NCBI GenBank assembly: GCA_016630955.3
Contig: CM049985.1
Coordinates: 1,116,001-1,180,000 of the forward strand
Source: Didymella arachidicola
Taxonomy: Eukaryota; Ascomycota; Dothideomycetes; Pleosporales; Didymellaceae
DNA length: 64,000 nt
Reading direction: 5' to 3'
Shown: one piece after another, positions 11,324 through 22,159 of the stretch
How positions within the stretch are numbered: position 1 is the first letter of the stretch
Layout of the letters: every line of letters begins with the position of its first letter
Notes under the pieces: model-generated
Databases searched by the model: none
What the model was told of the DNA's origin: nothing
Seen by the model: the letters and a program-made list of their open reading frames with translations, nothing else
Position numbers and translations under genes: made by a program

Positions 11324-12207
11324 GGAACCCTCCCCGTTCTACTTCTTCGATATCATGCGGGGCGTTTCGGATTTACGGACTTTTTCATTCTTCTCTATAA
11401 CACGACACATGGCTAGGACGGATATGGACATCACGGTGATTGAGGGGCGCGGTGGCTACCCCCTCAGGTCCTAGAACATGGCAAGCACAACTGGGCCTGG
11501 GAAGGAGCTGGGCTCGTGAAGGGCGACGCGGAAGCATTCAGTTGCTTCCACCCTAACGATGGTACCGAAATCGCGTTACCGCTGGTACAGACCGGGCGAG
11601 GCTGGCTAGACCGTTTGGCTTATCCTGCGTTACCTCTGTGTAATTCGATCACAACCCTCATCAAACACAAACCTCTGATAGCATCACTATGTGTTCCGTG
11701 ACATCTTCTGCAAACCTCGTGGAAGTCCTCTGCGCTGCTGACATCGCACCGTGACTTGCGGCTCAGCTGGTCTCTGAGACGATGACGACATCTGGACATC
11801 GTCCGCCTGACGACTAATCAGGTACCTCCGAGCTAAGGAGAGGCAGCATACCGTGCCTGAAGCTCTATTAAACGGAGGAGGGCTTATCGCGCTCTAGATT
11901 AATAACGCACAGCTCTCGTATCAGTATACGCAGTAGCCGTGGGGTAAGCTGTGAGTCGCGCCTGCCTGCACGCGTCGAGCGCGGCAGGTTAGAGTTGCGG
12001 GCCGCCGATGGCTGGGGAAGTTTATCGATACCTAACGCTGCAACAGCAGCATCGAACAATCAACGTCGTGTCTCTTCCACCATCCCACAGATTGAACGCC
12101 ACACTGTCAATTGCGCTTGCGCTGCCCATACATCCCAATCTCGTCTTTACGGTCATAGAGAAGCTCAAATACACAGAAGACCGGGCTTGAAAAGCTAGCC
12201 ACTGAAG
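11324..12207. other. Intergenic, no gene seen
   Basis: An 880-bp stretch between atg8 and the small NCE101 gene, both on the plus strand. It should contain the atg8 3' UTR and the NCE101 promoter. No protein or RNA gene was recognised in it. Confidence 0.4.
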
Positions 12208-12448
12208 ATGCACATTATCTCAAAGTAAGCCACTTCCTTTTCCTACAGCATCTAGACTTGTACTGACACCGAGCCCAAGAGCCCTTGACCCTATATTTTC
12301 GATCTCAATCGGACTCGCCGCAGCTGCCACACGTATCAACCGTGAGGAAAAAGAGAAAGGTCACTCAACACAAGAGACAATAGACGTGTTTAAGAGGAGA
12401 TGGGCTCTTGCGTGGCAAAGCGAGCCTACTGCGGCGGCGAAGCAGTAA
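12208..12448 (+). CDS. NCE101: NCE101-family small membrane protein
   Basis: A 61-residue protein in two exons, 12208-12224 and 12280-12448, joined by a GTAAGC...CCCAAG intron. The product starts MHIISKALDPIFSISIGLAA, then AATRINREEKEKGHSTQETI and DVFKRRWALAWQSE. This is the pattern of the NCE101 (non-classical export) family: one short hydrophobic segment (residues 10-23) followed by the invariant-looking RINREEKE motif and a basic tail. In yeast Nce101 was linked to leaderless secretion of certain proteins; its molecular role is unclear. The 17-nt first exon makes it easy to miss. Longer open frames in other phases over the same bases are not better supported. Confidence 0.85.
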
Positions 12449-14188
12449 ACCGGCAACAATAGTGCGACCAAACACGAAAGTCCCTGTAATACACAAGCAT
12501 GTAGACGTTCCTAAGGCTTTCAACAAAGGCAGAAGATACGCACAGTGTCAAAGAGCGACAGCTGGTATGTCTGTCATCGAGACGGCTGGCTGGTGGAAGG
12601 TAAAACAACTCAGCATCAAACGAGCGATAGTCCATTACAAACGATACCTCTCCCAATTTCAGCAACATGCGCAACGATGGACTGCACGCATTCCAGATGG
12701 ATTGCATTGCACAAAGCCGGCTCGAAGACGTCCGACAGGTACCAACGCATCCTCAAAGCAAACAAGAAACATCTACCCAACAAAGAAATTCTCCAATCCT
12801 TCATCGAGCCCTACAGTGGGGTGGTTCCTGGTGTACGTCGAACAGTGTACCTGATATCTGTGTGCCCTATGCCACACGTCTTTCGGTCGCTGAGGATTTT
12901 CTTTGAACTGACCTCAGCCGCCGATCAGAGATATTAAAATGAGTCGAAGTCCTTTGACGATGATAGTCTAGTGCGAAATGAGTCTTCTACAGCGCCAGTT
13001 TGGTGTCTGGAATTGCTAGGTGACAGCTCACTGTCTAGTAATACCAAGTTTGCTCGTTGTAGTTGGCAAAAACTACCTTCCTCAGGTGGATGTTATTATG
13101 CTAGAAACCTCGTTTCGTTCAAGCCATGTTCAGCGCTACTCTCTTCCTCCAGCCCCTCTTCTTTGACCTTGATCTCAGTTCTCGGCACTTCTCCATCTGC
13201 TTCGGTCACCACTGCATCAGCTCGTCCACAATCCAAAAACGAGCAACATAGCGCGTTCGGATCGAACACCCAACTTCAGTCAGTTCGTATAGAGTTCCGC
13301 ACATCGCGCAGAAGCATGGCTGTGTGTGAATTGGATCTGGAAGAGAGCTTCCCACTAGTGCTTCGCGCTTGTCAAGTCGCACGGGGGTATTTATCGTGCA
13401 GGCATGTTACAAACTCTGCTACACTGTCTACTAAGAATTTTCGGACTCTCTGCACTCTATAACGATATGTGCAATTCGATCTAAAGTTTCAAGTGCAGGG
13501 ATTGGTCTACGCAGATCGAATTCGTTGCAGTGCATTCTATAACATCGCTCAGAGCACATTGTAAGCGAAACCCTGGATCATGGTCATAATTTCGCTAGCA
13601 AAGAAATCAGGGATGTGTAGAAGCAACTGCAATCTGACAACTTGGAAGCCAGCTTTTTTTATATTAGATCCGCCAGTCGGAGGCTATTGTAGTCTTGTCG
13701 GGAAAAGGCTGAGGGGATGAGGTTTTCCACATTGAGTACTGGCCGGCTATTGGCTCAGGTTGAAGCCTTTGTTCATTAGCTGCTCGTTCTTAGAAGACGT
13801 CTGGGGCGTGTCAAATCTCGCAACTTGAAGTTATGTGCGAAGTAAATCCAGAACGTTGCCGGCCAAGTCTGAGGTGTAAAGATTCGAAGAGTGATTCTGA
13901 ACGGCTTGATCAACGGTAAGATCCCCGGTACCAGCCTTGTATCGGCCATCAAAGACTTCACAGTGAGGGAAGCCTTTGTTTGAACGACAATCCTGACGAC
14001 AATGGGGACGAAGCAGCAAACAAAGCTAGACAAATATACCAGTGTGGTCATTGTGACTTTGTTTACCATAGGCTACGACTTCTTGGGACGACCATGGAAA
14101 AACCATATGAGAGACATGATACCATGGCCTAAGACTCGACATCTGACTGCCGCCAACTTTGTACTTTCTCGACTTTCAAGATCATACC
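12449..14188. other. Intergenic, no gene seen
   Basis: A 1.7-kb stretch between NCE101 and the ubiquitin protease gene. Several overlapping open frames of 60-160 codons have no recognisable domain and no consistent coding signal. The last 200 bp should hold the promoter of the protease gene. Confidence 0.4.
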
Positions 14189-15636
14189 ATGGTGACCACA
14201 CGCAGCGGGGCCGGTAATAGTCCGCCACCAGACCGAACAGCTCTTCAGCTTCAGAGAGATCAGATTGTAAGTATCTGTTGTTACAAAGCAAAGAGAACGG
14301 CTGACTGACGAGAAAGGCGGCTGGGATGGACATGACATCGTGGATGTCTCCTGACAGGCTAAGTCGAGGCATCAGAAACGGTCTTAATCTATGTTACCAA
14401 AATGCTGTCTTCCAGGCACTCATGCACCAACCTCCCTTCATGAACTGGATCCTGCAACACAACCCGCAATGCAATCCGGATAAAACTTGTAAAGCAGGAC
14501 CCTGCCTAAAATGTCTCCTCAAAAGATTAACACGCGTGTATTGGCAGTCTACCAGTATAACTAATCCTATCGCAGAGCGAGAGGGTTTGCGAGATATTGC
14601 TCGCTTGTCGTTTGAGTCAAAGCAGTTTCAACATGGCGATCAGGAAGATGCGTTCATGTTTTACAACTGGATATTGAATGAGCTGAGAGCGGCTTCTTCG
14701 TAAGCCCCCCCCCCCCCCCCCCGCCCTCGATCTTCATGAGAAAATAACCTGCCCATCTGCTTCGTTCATTGCTCAATCGGTGTTGGGTGTCCCAAGCAGA
14801 GAGTCTTTGCAGTGCACTTCAACTAATATAAGCACAGTGACCCAAACTTAGACCTGCAACTTGAACCTCTTTACAACTTGACACTCCAAGATCATGACCG
14901 CTGCACTGCTTGCGGCACACCGCACAGCTCGACGACCTTGACTGACGAGACATCAATGAGCATCGGTGTCTCCCGCGCTCACACCAGTATTCAGCAAGCT
15001 ATAGCCGCCTCCCTCCACCACCGTATAGGGGGCGTTCATTGCGAGGTATGCAATCGAAACCAAGTCAAGACGCGATGGACAGAAATCGTTACAGCCCCAA
15101 AAATTCTCCGCATTCATCTACAGATCATGCTCGGGAAAAAAATCTTTCTTACCCTGGCTTATCCTGATTTGCTCGACTTAACTGCGCACCAGCAGAATCC
15201 CACGCTACCACTGCAGTATCAGTTGAGTAGTGTTATAGCACACCATGGATATGAGACCGGCCACTACATCGCCAGCGTCCGCGAGCCGAAAAATGGTCAA
15301 TTCAGCTCCATCAGCGACTCCAGTGTGACCAGCATCTCACACAGGGAATTCCTCGCGAATCCGCAAAGACGAAAGTATGAGAAGTTCGAAGTGTATGTCT
15401 TGACTTACATTCGTGACGATACTAAGAGAAGCATGCTTACACGGATACCGAAAAAGTGGATTAAAGAAATGAAACAGCTCAAGACGGGCAAAGGAGCATA
15501 TCCGTCAGCAGTGCCTCCACAGCCGGTGGTCTACCCGACAGTGGAGCCTCAATCTCGGAAAGAGCCATCGAGAAAGCGGGCTGCTGGTCAGGACAGACAG
15601 CAGGGGACCACGCCGAAGCGGAGGAAGGGGTCGTAA
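14189..15636 (+). CDS. Ubiquitin-specific protease (USP/UCH, peptidase C19)
   Basis: Deubiquitinating cysteine protease. Exons 14189-14266, 14317-14699 and 14838-15636 join in phase to 419 residues, starting MVTTRSGAGNSPPPDRTALQ. The Cys box reads RNGLNLCYQNAVFQALM: catalytic Cys, with the oxyanion-type Asn five residues before it, but GLNLC replaces the common xGNTC. The region QFQHGDQEDAFMFYNWIL matches the QxDAxEF-type block. A CxxC pair (CTACG, then CEVCNRNQ) resembles the USP zinc ribbon. The His box is HHGYETGHYIASVREP, followed by SISDSSVTSIS, which keeps the family Asp. The C-terminus is a basic, nuclear-signal-like tail (KRRKGS). Intron 2 has an 18-C homopolymer immediately after its GTAAG donor. 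Which yeast Ubp is the orthologue is unclear. Confidence 0.88.
14705..14722. repeat. C18 homopolymer in intron
   Basis: Eighteen consecutive C residues lie five bases into intron 2 of the ubiquitin protease gene, directly after the GTAAG donor. Length could vary between isolates or be misread by sequencing; it does not affect the reading frame because it is intronic. Confidence 0.85.
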
Positions 15637-16064
15637 GACGGTGTTAGATCTGAGTTGTACGTTACTATGTGTATTATAGCGTGGGGATTATGGATGCCTC
15701 AAATTTAGATGTTTGGTGAACCAAAAGCGTTTTGTAGTCTTACATTAGTCGAGCGTCTGCGATGCATCATCCAGCACACCGTGACTTGCTCCTGTTTCTG
15801 TCGATAGATTCGTAGCATTTTTGATCGCTGGGAACGACTTTGACAGGAGCCGGCAAAGGGAATAGGATCACGCATCTTGAGAACGCTTTTGAACAACTAG
15901 GAAATGGTTTCTTTGCATGCAAGATAGATTACAGAAGCCACGATGCTCCAAGCACCCGCTCATAATCCCACAATTGGAGGTATATGTTTTGTACAAGTGA
16001 GAATACCAGCGACTGCCCTCGACACAGTGGCCGACTTTCATGTCTCGCCCACCACACCGCTCGC
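15637..16064. other. Convergent 3' region
   Basis: A 430-bp gap between the converging ends of the ubiquitin protease and ATP synthase beta genes. It should contain both 3' UTRs. No further gene is seen. Confidence 0.45.
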
Positions 16065-17995
16065 TTAGTTCTTCTCAAGCTCAGCAAGAATCTTCTCACC
16101 CTTGGCGCGGGCAGCGTCAAGGTTGCCAACCATGTAGAAAGCACCCTCGGGAAGATCATCACCCTCACCGTTCAGGATGCCCTTGAACGAACGGATGGTG
16201 TCCTTGAGGTCGACAAGAGCACCCTCGATACCAGTGAAGACCTGGGCGACAGCGAAGGGCTGCGACAGGAAACGCTGGATCTTACGGGCACGCTCGACAG
16301 TAAGCTTATCAGCTTCCGACAACTCATCCATACCGAGAATGGCAATGATATCCTGGAGCGACTTGTACTCCTGGAGGATCTGCTGGACCTTGGTGGCGGT
16401 GTCGTAGTGCTCGTCACCGATGATACGAGGGTCGAGGATACGAGACTTCGAGTCGAGAGGGTCGACAGCGGGGTAGATACCCAACTCAGAAATACCACGG
16501 GACAAGACAGTTGTGGCATCCAAATGGGCGAAGGTGGTGGCGGGCGCAGGGTCAGTCAAATCGTCAGCAGGGACGTAGACGGCCTGAACGGAGGTAATGG
16601 AACCCTTGGAGGTGGTGGTAATACGCTCCTGCATGACACCCATGTCGACGGCGAGGGTGGGCTGGTAACCGACGGCAGAGGGAATACGACCGAGAAGAGC
16701 GGACACCTCAGAACCGGCCTGGGTGAAACGGAAAATGTTGTCAATGAAGAGCAACACATCCTGACCTGTGTAAGTCGTCAGCGGCGGTTCAAACGGGAAG
16801 GTAAACATTCACGGACCTTCTTCGTCACGGAAATACTCAGCAACGGTAAGACCAGTAAGAGCGACACGGGCACGGGCACCCGGGGGCTCGTTCATCTGAC
16901 CGAACACAAGAGCGACCTTGGACTCGCCCTCGAGCTGAATGACGGAAGTCTCCTGCATTTCGTGGTACAGATCGTTACCCTCACGGGTACGCTCACCGAC
17001 ACCAGTGAAGACGGAGAAACCACCGTGGGCCTTAGCGATGTTGTTCTGAGTTGTCGTTAGTTGAAAGTCTGCCGACTACCTCCAGGGTCCTTACAATCAG
17101 CTCCTGAATGAAGACAGTCTTTCCGACACCGGCACCTCCGAAGAGACCGATCTTACCACCACGAGCGTAGGGGGCGAGGAGGTCGACGACCTTGATACCG
17201 GTAATCAGGACCTCAGCGGAGGTGGACTGCTCGGTGAACTCCGGGGGGTCGGCGTGGATGGGGGCGTACTTGGTGGCCTTGATGGGACCACGCTCGTCGA
17301 TGGGGTCACCAGTGACGTTCATGATGCGACCAAGAGTGCCGTGACCGACGGGAATCTTGATGGGAGCACCGGTGTCGGTGGCCTTAGCACCACGGACGAG
17401 ACCCTCGGTACCTGCGCATCTCCATCAGTTCCATTCGTGACAGCTCATCAGAGTGGCGAAGACTTACCGTCCATGGCAATGCAACGAACGATGTTCTCAC
17501 CCAAATGTTGCTGCGATCCGTCAGTTTGTTATCCAGATGTACGATTGCTTGGCGTCCTTACAGCAACCTCGAGGACGAGCTTGTTGCCGCCATTGTCGGT
17601 GGTCAAGGCGTTGAGAATGGAAGGGAGCTGCTCGGTGTCGAACTTGACTGCAATTGATGTCAGCTTTGATTTTGATGATGCCGATGCCGTTCAATGGCTA
17701 GCGAGCTCGGTGGCAGCTTCGACATGGCCCGGATCGGAAAACTTTTGCGACAGCATCGCGTAGGGGTCTACACACCGTCAACGACGGCACCAATGACCTG
17801 GTGAATCTTTCCATCACGGGCGGCGTCGGTGGAGGCGTAGCGGACCGCGTGGTTGGAGACAGGTGCGAAGGCGCGCGCAGCCTGAGAAGGCTTGAGGGAG
17901 CGGAAGGACCGCTGGAACTGGCTGCATTTCATCGAATCAGCGGGCCTGCCATCATCAATTGGCTTCAGCGGGGTCGGGACTCACCTCCTCAACAT
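16065..17995 (-). CDS. atp2: ATP synthase F1 subunit beta, mitochondrial
   Basis: Catalytic beta subunit of mitochondrial F1Fo ATP synthase. Seven exons on the minus strand: 17995-17985, 17921-17776, 17647-17562, 17510-17468, 17411-17095, 17045-16817 and 16765-16065, totalling 510 residues. The product starts MLRSQFQRSFRSLKPSQAAR (mitochondrial presequence). It has the Walker A motif GGAGVGKTVFIQELI, the Walker B region DVLLFIDNIFRFTQAGSE, and PSAVGYQPTLA. The end is AKGEKILAELEKN. Every junction is GT-AG and restores the highly conserved frame. The first coding exon is 11 nt. It is followed on the same strand by the glycogen branching enzyme gene beyond a 1.2-kb gap. Confidence 0.97.
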
Positions 17996-19216
17996 GGTGT
18001 GAGATGTATGAGACGGTTGTGGTGGGTGGAGGAGACGGGTGTTCCTTTGAAGAGGAGAGAGAAAAGCGCCTCCGAGCAGAGAGCTTCAAACACACAGACC
18101 ACCCACGCTTACCGCTTTCAGGCCTCTTTCTCCCACAACATGTCCTGAGCTCCCCGCAACTTTGTACATCTTACAAATGACGTTTTCCTTGCCCCGGGAT
18201 CTGATGTGGTCTCCAATGCATCTTCCTTGAGGTTTCGGGAGGCTGCCATCTTCAAAGGGACCTCATAGCATCAACCACACGTCACGTGGAACCTCAATCT
18301 ATCCGATTCGCTCCGAGGTTCTCGAAACTCAAGATCTTCAATAGTGAGGCTGAACTTCGACCAGGAACGCCTAGATATTCATTGCGTCCATAGGTGCGGA
18401 TTGCGTCAAACTTCCAAACCTGCACCGTCACGCGTCGTCTACGTATACACGATATCAAAATTTACACAACTCGGGCCTTTCAAAATCGAGGTAGCTATGA
18501 AGACACTGGCCGATCTAACATACTAAATAGCCGGGAAGTAATTTGGAGTGAATACGTAGTTGATGATCTTCTGGGGTGTAAAGGCCAATTTATTTGAGAG
18601 ATGAGTGTGTGTAACTTCATAGCATGAACCACTCCTGCTCAACAGAGCGTTACGAGTCATATTGGAAATGCACTTTCAGAACCCAAATGCTCACAAGACG
18701 CAGCCATCAAAGCAACGTCATCCCCAACGTAGTCCTTCACAAATTAGGTGAAGACTTGGTGTCATTATACGATAGACTGGGTCTGAGCATATTAAAATCT
18801 GTATGAGCAGTCTCAACCCAATATACGATGCCATATCAAGTGTCAAATCACCTACCACACAGCCTTCTCCGCGTCACCGTCAAGCCCGCACAGTCAGAGC
18901 AGGCAGAAAACCACGTCAACGATGAGGCTCTGGCACTTCTTCGCCACCGGTAGAGTAACCCAAGAACCAAGGGTTCACTTGGAAGGCAATTACTGGTCTT
19001 GCAGGAGCTCCTCTGATCCTGGATCGAAGCAAAGACCTTGCGCATCACAGGCAGGAGAGCGAGAGATGCGGACAAGGACATTATCGCTGACTTGATGCTC
19101 TATTCCACAGTATGATTTTCTCGATGGTATCTTTACACGACGCTTAGGTGCGGCAACGCTATCTATATAATGATCACTACCGTCTTGATTGCCGATTCTT
19201 CCTTCCATGTCCCAGC
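17996..19216. other. Intergenic between atp2 and branching enzyme
   Basis: A 1.2-kb stretch. The first few hundred bases should be the atp2 promoter and 5' UTR (AGAGAGAAAAG and CACCCACG-type tracts around 18040-18110). The part next to 19217 should be the 3' UTR of the branching enzyme gene. No additional gene was recognised. Confidence 0.4.
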
Positions 19217-21561
19217 ATCTACAATGTGCTCTCCAGAGCTAGCACCTACATCGCAATTAGCAAATATTTGCAGACATGAGGAGTGATGTGACTTACAATA
19301 GCAGTTCTGGTCGGGATGTACACCTGCAAGAAGTTCTTCCTCTCATTCCACGCAAACGGCGTAGTGAAGAACCTCGTGTCTTCAGCGACATTGCCATGGC
19401 CACCAAACGCCTTGTTGTCTGTGCTGAGCACGATTCTGTACGTGCCTTCTTGCTCGACACCAACACGATAGTCCGTGAAGCTGTTGGAAGGATGGAAGTT
19501 GAAGATCCACAGCAGGCCGGCGCGCTCAAATACAATGACCTTATCGCCCTCGTGCTTCAGGCTGACGTAGGCCTGCGGCGAGTGCAGCCAGCCGTACTTC
19601 TCTTCTGTCCACTGCATCTTGCTGTCGAACTCATTCAGGAAGCGGTAGCGCAGCAGCTCGTCGTCGACGAGATTGAACTGTCGGCGCGCGTAATCGAAGC
19701 TGTTGCCGTTGCCTTCGCGGGGGAAATCGAGCCATTCGGGGTGGCCGAACTCGTTGCCCTCAAAGTTAAGGTAGCCTTCTCCGCCCAGGCCGTGGGTGAT
19801 CAGCCTGATCATCTTGTGCAGGGACAAGCCCCTGTTGATAACAGGAGTAAGTTCTGACAGGACGGACATATTGGTGTACATCTCTGCATCGCACAGCCAG
19901 AAGAGCAGTGTCTTGTCGCCAACGAGCCTGAGGGTTCGTTAGCAAGCATTGATATCATCGTGCAGTGGAACGTACGCTTGATCATGGGACTCTGCATAGG
20001 CGATTGTCTTCTCGCCGTGCCGCCTGTTCGTCAATGTAAAAGTGAGGTTGCCCATATCCCAGTCGATATCCTGCTTCTCTTTCAACCACTTGATGTAGAG
20101 ATCCGGAACTGCCATCGCGAGCCTGTAGTCGAATCCTATTCCGCCTAGAGACAGCGACACGCAGAGACCAGGCATGCCAGACACATCCTCAGCAATGGTG
20201 ATGCAGCTAGGATACAGCTGGTGCAGCAGCTCATTTGCAACCATCAAGTAGACTACGCCCTCCTCGTCGACACCAGGACCGAAGTACTCGTGGTAGCCAC
20301 CGGAGAAACCTGTGCCAATGCCATGATGTGTGTAAATCATACTGGTCACGCCATCAAAGCGGAAACCATCGAATTGGTACTCTTCCATCCAGAATCTCAG
20401 ATTGCTGAGCAGGAAGCGGAGGACCTCATGGTGACCATAGTTGAACAGCCTGCTATCCCACAACTCGTGTCGCCCCTTCGCACCCTCGTGAAAGTACTGG
20501 TGGTCACTACCATCGAACAAATTCAGTCCGTCAAGCACGTTCTTGGACGCGTGACTGTGGACAACGTCCAGAAGGACCGTGATACCCAGGCCGTGTGCAG
20601 TATCAATGAGCTCCTTGAGTTCATCTGGGAAACCATATCTACTGCTTGCAGCAAAGAAGCTGTTGATCTGATAGCCGAAACTGGCGTAGTATGCGTGCTC
20701 CATGACTGCCATGAGCTGGATGGTATTGTAGCCCAAGTGCTTGATTCTGGGCAGGATGTTCTGTGTGAACTCCTTGTATGTGGCGACCTTGCGCTCAGGC
20801 GAGGAGATACCAACGTGTGCTTCATAGATACGTGCGCTTTTGGGCTTCGCCGGGCGCTTGTTCTTGAACTGGTATTTCTGCGGCGGGTTCCAGAAGCGCG
20901 CATCGTAGACGGGCGAGACGCTGAGGTCTTGGGTCACTCGGGTGATCCAGGCAGGGATGCGCTCCTGACGTGCGTGGTCGTTGGGGACAACAAGAGAGAT
21001 CTGTCTAGTGTCAGCTCAAGTCTTGGTTCCATGCAGTGTATCAACCAGACCTTGATCTTGGAGTCGTGGGGAATCGAGGTCTGCCCGTTGTTGGCAGGGA
21101 CTGTGATTTCAAAAACACCGTACTCGTTCTTGTTCATAGGATGCGAATTGCGGTTCCAGTTGTTGAAGTCGCCGATGAGGTAGGCTCGCAGGGCATTGGG
21201 CGCCCACTCGCGGTACACGACGTCGCCATTTGGCTGGACCTGGAAGCCAAAGCGCTCGTAGCCCTGAGTGTAGGTCAGCTATGGTACTGATGGAGACAGC
21301 TAGGAAATGCTTACCCTTGAGAACTTCTCGAGACCGCCCTCTGTCTCTTCGATCGTCTTGATCCACTGCTGGGCTTTGGCATAGCGGCTCTTCAGCGCGC
21401 CAGAGAACGGCTCCAGATAAGGGTCTAATTTGACGATGCCTGCGCGCAAGCTGGTCAGTCGATTGCCCGTACCAGGCCTCAGAGTATCTACCAGTTCCGT
21501 CGTTGGCGCTGTTTGCAGGCGCATCGTTCACCGAGTTCGCAGAGGCGTTGACAAGCTCCAT
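19217..21561 (-). CDS. GLC3: 1,4-alpha-glucan (glycogen) branching enzyme, GH13
   Basis: Makes alpha-1,6 branches in glycogen. Six exons on the minus strand: 21561-21492, 21439-21315, 21263-21051, 21000-19976, 19927-19297 and 19243-19217, giving 696 residues, the usual eukaryotic length. Order: N-terminal CBM48 region (YREWAPNALRAYLIGDFNNW), then the GH13 barrel with DVVHSHASKNVLDGLN, DGFRFDGVTSMIYTHHG (nucleophile Asp), TIAEDVSGMPG (acid/base Glu) and AYAESHDQA (third carboxylate), then GHPEWLDFPREGNGNSFDYA and the C-terminal beta domain. The final exon encodes only VLALESTL and the stop. It shares a 600-bp divergent promoter region with the ClpX-like gene. Confidence 0.97.
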
Positions 21562-22159
21562 GGTGGTGCTGGGGATAACGTGCGGCGGAGGAGAGTTTGC
21601 TGTCGATCAGCAACGATTGCGCAGAATGGAGGCAAGTGCACGGTTTTCAATCGCAAACAATGCACGAGCTCGCAATCAGACTGCACGGCAAGCAAGTGGA
21701 CATTTGCGGGGTCTTCGCCGCAGTGTTTGGCTACAGCCCTCAACGAGCCCTTCGCCCAACGTCATACCTGGAGGTAGCTCTGCTACCCTTCTGGCCTGGG
21801 CTGCCCATAGCGCGACTCAACAGCGCGTATGGCAGGGGTCGGAAGGATTCACGCAGCAATTCGTTGGGGGGTATTCTCGCTGCAGCTGCGGCAGGCGCAC
21901 CCTGAGCTGGCCCACTGGCCTGCCTGCTCTGCGAGGCTGCTGCCAGCGGCGTTCCGTAGTGTGCTAGCTGGTGGTTGACCTGCGGACGGACCGACAGTCC
22001 CCATATGGGGCGCCCGTTCTCCAGCCTCTGCGGGGTCCTCGGCCCAATGCGGAGAGCTGTAGCTCTCACACGTCCGCACCCGCCTGGGCACGCTCGCACG
22101 CTCGTGATTGCTGAGCCTCTGCTCTCGTGATGTGACACTCTCCGCGACTGCTACGCACT
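21562..22159. promoter_or_regulatory. Divergent intergenic region between GLC3 and the ClpX-like gene
   Basis: A 600-bp region that must carry the promoters of two divergently transcribed genes. Open frames crossing it on both strands (up to about 150 codons) have no recognisable domain and overlap each other. Confidence 0.4.

Noticed and set aside
12408..12937. Open frames of 130-148 codons overlapping and following NCE101
   Set aside because: They partly overlap the real NCE101 exon in another phase and have no recognisable content.
15984..17060. A 358-codon plus-strand open frame opposite atp2, and similar long antisense frames opposite gpdA (2224-2670), HEM13 (8694-9545) and GLC3 (20221-21183)
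   Set aside because: They lie opposite highly conserved coding exons and arise from codon bias that suppresses stops on the complementary strand; their products have no recognisable domain.
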